Assembly (NCBI GenBank): GCA_034678415.1
Contig: JAXDBV010000188.1
Location: 1 to 5,961 of the forward strand
Origin: JAXDBV01 sp034678415
Lineage (GTDB): Bacteria > Bacteroidota > Bacteroidia > Bacteroidales > VadinHA17
Reading direction: 5' to 3'
Length of the DNA stretch: 5,961 bases
Made by a program: the position numbers and the translations under genes. Each line of letters begins with the position of its first letter. Within the stretch, counting starts at the first letter, position 1. The notes beneath the pieces are model-generated. The model was given only the letters and a program-made list of their open reading frames with translations, did no database searches and was not told the DNA's origin. Shown in pieces: positions 1 through 5,442 of the stretch.

Positions 1-473
1 ATTTCATGGCTAAGGCTGAATATGCCAACGGTATTACTATGCTCGCCAGCGGCGGTTATCCCAACGGGATCAGGTATGAGGGAACCGATGGGTGGATCTT
101 TGTATCACGGGGTGAATATACGGCCTCGGCCAGTGATCCCGTGTCCCTGAACAAAAACACAAAGGCACTCGATGCAAGCGATCCCCGAATACTTGCTTCG
201 GAAACAGGGGAGAACGAAACAAAATTGTACCGGGTGGATGACCAGCACGGAAACTGGCTCGACTGCATACAGTCACGCAATGAGCCTGTCTCACCAGTCG
301 AAACGGGACACCGTGCCTGCACCGTATGCCTGATCATTCATATTGCCATGAAACTGGGCCGACGGCTGTACTGGAATCCCGATACGGAAAGGTTCATCAA
401 CGACGATGAGGCAAATGCCATGCTGTCAAGGCCACAGCGCTATCCCTACGGTACCGATTATATAATGAAATGA
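1..473 (+). CDS. Gfo/Idh/MocA family oxidoreductase, C-terminal part (5' end outside window)
   Basis: This is the C-terminal end of a NAD(P)-dependent oxidoreductase of the Gfo/Idh/MocA family, whose members act on sugars, inositols and related polyols. The frame is open to the left edge (a Phe codon precedes the Met at 6-8), so that Met is internal and the Rossmann domain lies outside the window. The visible part has signatures of the bacterial-type C-terminal domain. These are GIRYEGTDGWIFVSRG (about residues 21-36 from the Met at 6), then a stretch with W84, D86 and C87 followed by PVSPVETGHRACTVC (about residues 94-108), then the tail with DEANAMLSRPQR. In this family that tail closes over the substrate-binding barrel. 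The TGA stop overlaps the ATG of the next gene (ATGA, 470-473), so the two are probably co-translated. No signal sequence can be judged because the N-terminus is missing. The substrate is unknown. The family call is firm; the reaction is inferred only from the family. Confidence 0.9.
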   Translation, partial: FMAKAEYANGITMLASGGYPNGIRYEGTDGWIFVSRGEYTASASDPVSLNKNTKALDASDPRILASETGENETKLYRVDDQHGNWLDCIQSRNEPVSPVETGHRACTVCLIIHIAMKLGRRLYWNPDTERFINDDEANAMLSRPQRYPYGTDYIMK

Positions 474-1390
474 ACCTCACCCTCATGAACAGGTACAGAT
501 CATACCTGCTGCCAGCCTTCCTCCTCCTGTTCACGGCATCGCTTGAGGCTGCCACAATAATTGAAGCCGTCAGAACAGGCACACGAATCGATGTTACTGT
601 CGGCGGGAAATTTTTTACCAGCTATATCTTTGCAGCGAATGAGAAATATCCCTTCTTCTTCCCTGTGAACGGACCTGTCACAGGAACATCGGTAACGTCC
701 ATGAGAAATGCCGAATACCCGCATCACAGCTCCCTCTTTTTCGGTTGTGACAGGTTGAACGGCGGTAATTACTGGCAGGAGGGACTGGAGAGAGGACAGA
801 TCATCTCCGTGAATGCCGGTATCATTCAACAGGGAAGCGATACAGCGGTTATTACTGATGAATGCCTGTGGGTGAGGCCGGGACATCCGTCTCCGGTCAA
901 GGATTCGAGAAGATATACCATTACCGTTCCTTCCCCGGCCATGGTTCAGATTGATGTGGAAATAACACTGTTCATGCTTGAAGATGTCCGCATAGGCAAG
1001 ACTAACCATTCATTTTTCAGCGTCAGGATGGCTCCCGACCTGTCGGTAATGAACGGCGGCACGATGATTAATGCCCGGGGAGACAGGGGAGAAAAAGAAA
1101 CGTTCGGAAAGAAATCCGAATGGATGGATTATTACGGGCGCAGGGGGGACATTGTTGAGGGACTGGCCATCATGGAGCATCCGTCCAATCGGTGGTACCC
1201 CTCCCCCTGGTTCACACGTGATTACGGATTTATCTCGCCCACACCTTTCTATTGGCCTGAGAATGATGTTGATGTCTTTTTTGGAAAAGGAACTGAAATG
1301 AAGCTCAGGTACAGGGTGTTGGTGCATGCCGGTGATCATACCGAAGTGAAGCTCGCGGAACAGTATGAAAAATATGTCGGGCAGGAATGA
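470..1390 (+). CDS. Secreted DUF6807 (PmoA-like) family protein
   Basis: The 306-residue product starts with a signal peptide: basic residues near 8-10, a hydrophobic core at about 13-22 (LLPAFLLLF) and a likely signal peptidase I cleavage near Ala27/Ala28 (SLEA-A). The mature protein matches the DUF6807/'PmoA family' pattern. It has YPFFFPVNGP at 60-69, YPHHSSLFFGCDRLNGGNYW at 83-102, and later GLAIMEHPSNRWYPSPWFTRDYGF-type features (H and N followed by a Trp-Tyr-Pro pair, about residues 237-244). The name PmoA is historical and nothing here suggests methane oxidation. The family is often encoded beside Gfo/Idh/MocA oxidoreductases, as it is on both sides here, which suggests a role in extracytoplasmic sugar metabolism; no reaction is assigned. 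The chosen ATG overlaps the preceding stop as ATGA. An in-frame ATG at 485 would give a signal peptide five residues shorter and is equally plausible. No Shine-Dalgarno sequence is visible, so coupling to the upstream gene is likely. Confidence 0.88.
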   Translation: MNLTLMNRYRSYLLPAFLLLFTASLEAATIIEAVRTGTRIDVTVGGKFFTSYIFAANEKYPFFFPVNGPVTGTSVTSMRNAEYPHHSSLFFGCDRLNGGNYWQEGLERGQIISVNAGIIQQGSDTAVITDECLWVRPGHPSPVKDSRRYTITVPSPAMVQIDVEITLFMLEDVRIGKTNHSFFSVRMAPDLSVMNGGTMINARGDRGEKETFGKKSEWMDYYGRRGDIVEGLAIMEHPSNRWYPSPWFTRDYGFISPTPFYWPENDVDVFFGKGTEMKLRYRVLVHAGDHTEVKLAEQYEKYVGQE

Positions 1391-1671
1391 AATTATGGAA
1401 TGAATTACTGAATTACCTCTCATAAAATTCAGTAATTATTTCAGTAATTTTTACCTGGGGCGGGCACATGATATATAGCAGAAGTGAAGCATTTGAATGG
1501 ATTGTATGTTTCCATACGGCTGTTCAACGGCCCGGCCCTTCGGGGCAGCGATACATTGCAATCGACTGCTACGCGGGGGCAATATCGGGGATTAGGATGA
1601 AGAACTTATCCCCTTTACGGAATATAATGAACCTATTTATCTGACCGGTTGTATTTAAATGGTAAAACGCA
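1391..1671. other. 281-bp intergenic region with several short hairpins, no convincing gene
   Basis: This gap separates the DUF6807 gene from the lipoprotein oxidoreductase gene. After the A/T-rich inverted repeat it becomes more GC-rich and contains several possible stems. GTATG/CATAC (1504-1508 with 1513-1517) encloses a 4-base loop. GCCC-TTCG-GGGC (1535-1546) is a C(UUCG)G tetraloop hairpin. GCAGCGAT (1545-1552) pairs with ATCGACTGC (1561-1569) with one bulged base. GGGGAT (1587-1592) pairs with ATCCCC (1608-1613). Some of these stems are mutually exclusive. I do not recognise a riboswitch or known RNA family. I found no TAnnTTTG promoter element on the plus strand here, although the downstream gene needs a promoter if the upstream hairpin terminates. 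A 58-codon ORF (1468-1644) lies across the region and is judged unlikely to be real. Confidence 0.4.
1403..1437 (+). terminator. Candidate terminator hairpin after the DUF6807 gene
   Basis: A perfect 12-bp inverted repeat starts 13 bases after the DUF6807 stop codon. AATTACTGAATT (1403-1414) pairs with AATTCAGTAATT (1426-1437) around an 11-base loop. The right arm is partly repeated directly (TTCAGTAATT at 1428-1437 and again at 1440-1449). The left arm could therefore pair with either copy, and the second copy runs into a short T run (1448-1452). The position suits transcription termination of the upstream pair. The stem is almost entirely A/T and the T tract is short, so it could instead be a dyad operator or an mRNA-end stabilising hairpin. 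Confidence 0.4.
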
Positions 1672-3078
1672 ATGTATCCGATGAAAACACTATTTTTCCT
1701 GACGGTAACATATTCATTATACATGATGATGACTTCCTGCGGCAGGATCGATCCATCAGGTGCGCCATCGTCTTCTGATTCGGGCACTGCCGTGCTTCGC
1801 TTTATCACGCTCAACCCGGGTCACTTCCATGCGGCGCTGGTGCAGAAAACCATGTATCCGGGGGTTGATTCGACCGTCCATGTGTACGCCCCCGGCGGAC
1901 AGGAACTGGAACAGCATTTGGCGATAATCGGGTCTTATAACACCCGTGCGGAAAACCCGACACATTGGACCAGCCAGGTCTATACCGGCAGCGATTATCT
2001 TGAAAGAATGCTGAGGGAGAAGGCAGGCAATGTGGTGGTGATCTCCGGAAACAACCGGATGAAGGCAGATTATATACTGGCGTCGATACAGGGAGGATTC
2101 AATGTGCTGGCCGATAAACCTATGGCCATCGACAGCCAGGGTTTCGGGAAACTGAGGAAGGCATTTGAGATGGCAGAACAGAAGAACCTTCTTCTTTACG
2201 ACATCATGACCGAACGGTTTGAAATCACCACAATGCTCCAGAGGGAACTGTCACTGATACCGGAGATCTTCGGGACACAGGTGAAAGGAACGCCCGATGA
2301 ACCGGCAGTCACAAAGGAAAGCGTTCACCATTTCTATAAATATGTTTCAGGAAAGGTGCTGACACGTCCCGCCTGGTTCATGGATGTGTTACAGCAGGGT
2401 GAGGGTATCGTTGATGTTACTACCCACCTGGTTGACCTGATACAGTGGGAATGCTTCTCGGGGCAGATCATCGATTACACAAGGGATATTCAGGTTGAAT
2501 CGGCCCGGCACTGGGCTACAGCCATGACACTCCGTGAGTTCAGTGCCATAACCGGTTATGATGAATTTCCTTCCTTCCTGCGGAAAGACCTGGTGAATGA
2601 TACGACGCTGCAGGTGTTCTGCAACGGAGAGATACGCTACCGCCTGAGGGGCGTCCATGCCAGGGTGTCGGTGGCGTGGGCATACAGTGCCCCTGCGGGT
2701 GGAGGAGACACGCACTATTCAATCCTGCGTGGAACGATGGCGAACCTTATCATCCGGCAGGGTAAGGAACAGCAGTACAAACCGGCGCTGTTCATTGAAC
2801 CGGTACGTTCCGGATCATCCTATGAAAGAATCCTACGGAAGAGGTTTGCCCTGTTACAATCAAAATACCCGGGGATTGAACTGCGCGAGAGTGACAGGGG
2901 ATGGGAAGTTATCATCCCCCGCGAATACCGGGAGGATCATGAGGCTCATTTTTCACGGGTGACGGCCAACTTCATTGAATATCTCAGGAAGGGCAACATG
3001 CCTGCCTGGGAAGTTCCCAACATGATCGCCAAGTATTACACCACCACTACTGCGCTTGAACTGGCTTCAGGTTTATGA
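1672..3078 (+). CDS. Gfo/Idh/MocA-type oxidoreductase lipoprotein with putative oxidoreductase C-terminal domain
   Basis: The 468-residue product has an N-terminal lipoprotein signal: Lys5, a hydrophobic stretch at about 7-20 and a lipobox MTSC with the lipidated Cys at 23. It should therefore be exported and membrane-anchored. After a Ser/Asp/Gly-rich linker (about 28-39) comes a Rossmann-like Gfo/Idh/MocA N-terminal domain. The first strand and loop read FITLNPGHFHAALVQ (44-58) instead of the usual GxGxxG. The family's EKP motif appears as DKP (148-150), and GEGIVDVTTHLVDLIQW (243-259) carries the Asp and His of the DxxxH motif (Asp248, His252). The long C-terminal half fits the 'putative oxidoreductase C-terminal' family of Bacteroidetes proteins. 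The substrate is unknown. How an exported enzyme would keep a nicotinamide cofactor is unclear, since the signal is Sec/lipoprotein rather than twin-arginine. An in-frame ATG at 1681 gives a more classical signal peptide (MKTLFFL) and may be the true start. No Shine-Dalgarno sequence is seen. Confidence 0.87.
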   Translation: MYPMKTLFFLTVTYSLYMMMTSCGRIDPSGAPSSSDSGTAVLRFITLNPGHFHAALVQKTMYPGVDSTVHVYAPGGQELEQHLAIIGSYNTRAENPTHWTSQVYTGSDYLERMLREKAGNVVVISGNNRMKADYILASIQGGFNVLADKPMAIDSQGFGKLRKAFEMAEQKNLLLYDIMTERFEITTMLQRELSLIPEIFGTQVKGTPDEPAVTKESVHHFYKYVSGKVLTRPAWFMDVLQQGEGIVDVTTHLVDLIQWECFSGQIIDYTRDIQVESARHWATAMTLREFSAITGYDEFPSFLRKDLVNDTTLQVFCNGEIRYRLRGVHARVSVAWAYSAPAGGGDTHYSILRGTMANLIIRQGKEQQYKPALFIEPVRSGSSYERILRKRFALLQSKYPGIELRESDRGWEVIIPREYREDHEAHFSRVTANFIEYLRKGNMPAWEVPNMIAKYYTTTTALELASGL

Positions 3079-3118
3079 GAAGATCCATACTGTGTGGCAC
3101 GGGCTGACGACCTGCACA

Positions 3119-4558
3119 TCAGGCAGTGGCAAGTCCCGACTCAGCTATAATCCTTTCAATGGTTGACTCGCACCCGAAGGTGGAGAGATGGATGCCGTGT
3201 ATCCCCGGCTTCTTTTTTATGGCGTCTATCAGCTCAACCGTAATTTTTATTCCTTCCTCCTGTGCCTTGTCCCCCGCATTTTCCATCCTCTTCATGATCT
3301 TTTCAGGGATGGTCACACCGGGTATTTCCTTATTAAGATATTGCGACATTTTGAAGCTTTTCAGTGCGCCGATCCCCACGAGAATAAAAACCTTGTTGAG
3401 CACATTTCGTTTCTCGAGCTGTTCGAGCCACCGGTCGAGCCCATCGGGGTCGAACACCAGGTTTGTCTGAAGGAACTGTGCCCCGGCATTCACCTTCTTC
3501 TGTTCCCTGATAGCCTGAAACTCGGGTTTGGATGCAAAGGGAGAGGCGGCTGCGCCAAGGAAGAGTTTCGGTGGCGACTTCATCTTGCGACCGTCGAGGT
3601 ATAATCCTTCATCCCTCATTCGTCTCAATATCCACAGCATTTGTACCGAGTCGATGTCAAGGATGTTCATATTGCTTCTCGGTGCGGGGCCGATAATGGC
3701 ATTATCCCCCGAGATGCATAAGATATTCCGTATTCCGAGGGCGCTTGCTCCCACGATTTCCGACTGGAGGCTGCAGCGTGTCTTTTCTCTTGCGGCGATC
3801 TGCAGCACCGGTTCAGCCTGGTTATCGTATGCTACCTTGCAGCAGGCCAGGCTTGACATGCGTGGTACCGCCGAGGCGGCATCGGTAAAATTGATTGCAG
3901 TGACCCAGGGGCGCGCGGCAGTAATGTTTTCGGTCAGGCGTGTAAGATCGGAGTGCAGGGGAGGGATGATTTCCGTGGTGATGACAAATTGGCCCTTGCG
4001 CAGCCTTCTTTCCAGGTTGGATACCGGCTCCAGGTATGCCGGCGGATGATACCGGTCATCGCCCTGCCACCAGCTAGGCTGTCGTACAGGCCTGAACACA
4101 CTCTCCCAGTTCCGTGCCCGTTTTTCTTTATCGGTCGAAAGCATGCCACCGATGAAGGAAGCGATGCCCACCTGTCTCACCTGACAGATCACGTCGGCCC
4201 ATGTTTCAGTACCAACCTTGTCCCAGTCCAGTGGCGGCAACACTTCCAGGAGCTTCTCCTCCCTGCCCGTCTTGACTGCTTTGTCGAAGATACAGTACCA
4301 GATACATTTACGTGTTTCGTCTACATAGCATTTTTCGGGGGTTGAACCGCCACAGGGCCCGTTTCTCAGTCCTTTCGGGCACTCCATGGGGCAGATGAAA
4401 GCGGTTTCCTGGAGCAGGCAGTTGCCGCACATGCGGCAGCCGTATAACGGGCCTTTAATCATACTCTCGACACGGGCACGCCACCGTCTCCAGAATGTTT
4501 CCTTCCGGAAAGGATAGAATGCCGGTTGCCATCTCCGTGCAGGGGTGAAAGGTCTCAT
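3119..4558 (-). CDS. metF: MetV-MetF fusion: methylenetetrahydrofolate reductase with N-terminal Cys-rich MTHFR_C-type domain
   Basis: The 479-residue protein has two parts. Residues about 35-95 form a Cys-rich domain with Cys41, 44, 47, 56, 60, 69, 77, 85 and 89 (motifs GCRMCGNC, CPMECPKGLRNGPCGG and RKCIWYC). This is the pattern of the MTHFR C-terminal/MetV family, which in acetogens is the partner subunit of MetF. Residues about 185-479 form a MetF flavoprotein barrel. It has Glu196 in TTEIIPP (the position of the catalytic Glu of bacterial MetF), NFTDAASAV (223-231), LQSEIVGASALGIRN (264-278) and SGD (283-285, the Gly-Asp of the family). It also has GAQFLQTNLVFD (359-370) and GIHGIHLSTFG (452-462). 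The expected reaction is FAD-dependent interconversion of methylene- and methyl-tetrahydrofolate in the cytoplasm. It is the last gene of a cluster with a methyltransferase and a corrinoid protein. A start at Met33 is possible, but the preceding helix fits the family, so the longer form is preferred. The electron donor or acceptor is not in the window. Confidence 0.92.
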   Translation of the reverse strand: MRPFTPARRWQPAFYPFRKETFWRRWRARVESMIKGPLYGCRMCGNCLLQETAFICPMECPKGLRNGPCGGSTPEKCYVDETRKCIWYCIFDKAVKTGREEKLLEVLPPLDWDKVGTETWADVICQVRQVGIASFIGGMLSTDKEKRARNWESVFRPVRQPSWWQGDDRYHPPAYLEPVSNLERRLRKGQFVITTEIIPPLHSDLTRLTENITAARPWVTAINFTDAASAVPRMSSLACCKVAYDNQAEPVLQIAAREKTRCSLQSEIVGASALGIRNILCISGDNAIIGPAPRSNMNILDIDSVQMLWILRRMRDEGLYLDGRKMKSPPKLFLGAAASPFASKPEFQAIREQKKVNAGAQFLQTNLVFDPDGLDRWLEQLEKRNVLNKVFILVGIGALKSFKMSQYLNKEIPGVTIPEKIMKRMENAGDKAQEEGIKITVELIDAIKKKPGIHGIHLSTFGCESTIERIIAESGLATA

Positions 4559-4575
4559 GCTAGTGGTTTAGCCGA

Positions 4576-4583
4576 CAAATATA
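4576..4583 (-). promoter_or_regulatory. Candidate Bacteroidetes -7 element (TATATTTG) before metV-metF
   Basis: Read on the minus strand, the 35-bp gap between the methyltransferase stop and the metV-metF start holds TATATTTG. This fits the Bacteroidetes sigma-ABfr -7 consensus TAnnTTTG and lies 17 bases from the ATG. I see no good -33 TTG at the expected spacing, and the resulting leader would be only about 10 bases. It may be an internal promoter adding to read-through from upstream, or a chance match in an A/T-rich spacer. Confidence 0.25.
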
Positions 4584-4593
4584 GTTGGCAGGT

Positions 4594-5433
4594 TTATTCC
4601 GTACTATGATAATGCTCAATGTATCTCATGGCGTACATGTCGCGGCCCAGGAGAAGGTCGGTGGCGCGGATGGCTGCCACGATTTTTTCAGGGTTGGCAA
4701 TAGGACAGGTAAGGCCGTTCTGAATGGCCAGGGAAATAAAAGCGGCATTCAGCACTTCCCTGTTGGGGAGACCAAAAGAGATATTGCTTGCCCCGATGGT
4801 GATATTATGCCCCAGTTTGTTATGCACCAGCCTCATGGTTTCGAGGGTGACAACACAGGTGGCAGGATCGGCGCTGACCGCCATGGCGATGGGATCGATG
4901 ATCACATCCTCCGCCTTGATGCCTGTCTGCACCGCCCTGTTAAGTATCTTTTCTGCCACCGCAAGTCTTTTTTGCGGATCGGGTGATATTCCTTCCTCAT
5001 CCATGGCCAGGGCAATGACGGCTGAACCGTACTCGTGCGCTATGGGGAGTATGGCTGCCATGGATTTCTCCTCACCGTTGACGGAATTGATCAGACATTT
5101 GCCACCGGCAGCTTTTAGCCCTGCTTCAATGGCTTTTGGATTGGGGGAATCGAGGCACAGGGGGATGTCGTATTTCTCCTGAATGGCCCGCACCGTTTCA
5201 GGCAGCAACATCACATCATCCACACCGGGGAATCCCACATTGACATCCAGCACATCGGCCAGCGACCTGATCTGGCTTTCAGCCAGTTCCAGCACATAAT
5301 CAAAACTTTTTTCCTGTAAAGTGGATACCAGCTTTTTCCTGCGGGTAGGATTAATGCATTCTCCGATCACCACCACCGGTCCGTCGGTGTCGATCACCAC
5401 TTCCTTCGATTTGCTGCTGAGTACGGTTTTCAT
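4594..5433 (-). CDS. Pterin-binding methyltransferase, AcsE/MtrH-like (methyltetrahydrofolate:corrinoid protein)
   Basis: The 279-residue protein is a single DHPS-like TIM barrel of the size of AcsE (about 260 residues), the methyltransferase that moves methyl between tetrahydrofolate and a corrinoid protein. Conserved pterin-site elements are in order: IGECIN (23-28), LDVNVG (62-67), LCLDS (92-96, Asp95), INSVNGE (115-121, Asn116), IDP (179-181, Asp180) and GASNISFGLPNR (214-225, Asn217). The SFGLPNR loop also resembles the pterin domain of MetH and of related corrinoid systems such as CmuB. It has no homocysteine, B12 or reactivation domain, so it should act on the separate corrinoid protein encoded 9 bp upstream. 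The direction cannot be read from sequence: it could load methyl onto corrinoid (acetogen type) or move methyl from corrinoid to tetrahydrofolate (demethylation type). The residues before about 18 form a short extra N-terminal arm. No Shine-Dalgarno sequence precedes the ATG; the spacer is A/T-rich. Confidence 0.9.
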   Translation of the reverse strand: MKTVLSSKSKEVVIDTDGPVVVIGECINPTRRKKLVSTLQEKSFDYVLELAESQIRSLADVLDVNVGFPGVDDVMLLPETVRAIQEKYDIPLCLDSPNPKAIEAGLKAAGGKCLINSVNGEEKSMAAILPIAHEYGSAVIALAMDEEGISPDPQKRLAVAEKILNRAVQTGIKAEDVIIDPIAMAVSADPATCVVTLETMRLVHNKLGHNITIGASNISFGLPNREVLNAAFISLAIQNGLTCPIANPEKIVAAIRATDLLLGRDMYAMRYIEHYHSTE

Positions 5434-5442
5434 GGTATTGAA

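Noticed and set aside
625..632. TATCTTTG, a match to the Bacteroidetes -7 promoter consensus on the plus strand
   Set aside because: It lies inside the DUF6807 coding region with no matching -33 element and no gene start nearby; likely chance.
500..1009. 169-codon minus-strand ORF within the DUF6807 gene
   Set aside because: Antisense shadow; the plus-strand frame carries the signal peptide and family motifs.
470..1390. Methane monooxygenase subunit PmoA
   Set aside because: 'PmoA family' is a misleading historical label for DUF6807. The protein has a signal peptide and soluble-protein motifs, not the multi-span membrane topology of a particulate methane monooxygenase subunit.
1468..1644. 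58-codon plus-strand ORF in the intergenic gap (ATG at 1468, TGA at 1642)
   Set aside because: No recognisable family, signal or hydrophobic pattern, no ribosome-site evidence, and it lies across hairpin-forming sequence. Most likely a chance open frame.
1569..1814. 81-codon minus-strand ORF across the start of the lipoprotein gene
   Set aside because: It lies antisense to the clear signal-peptide coding region and the intergenic spacer, and its product resembles no family.
3079..3118. Possible bidirectional terminator between the convergent genes
   Set aside because: Only weak, interrupted pairing could be found in the 40-bp gap and there is no T tract in either direction.
3528..4049. 173-codon plus-strand ORF within metV-metF
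   Set aside because: Antisense shadow of the MetF domain, whose motifs are clear in the opposite strand.
4594..5433. Dihydropteroate synthase (folP)
   Set aside because: It shares the fold, but the LDVNVG, LCLDS, INSVNGE and SNISFGLPNR motifs and the corrinoid-protein neighbour fit the methyltetrahydrofolate methyltransferase group instead.
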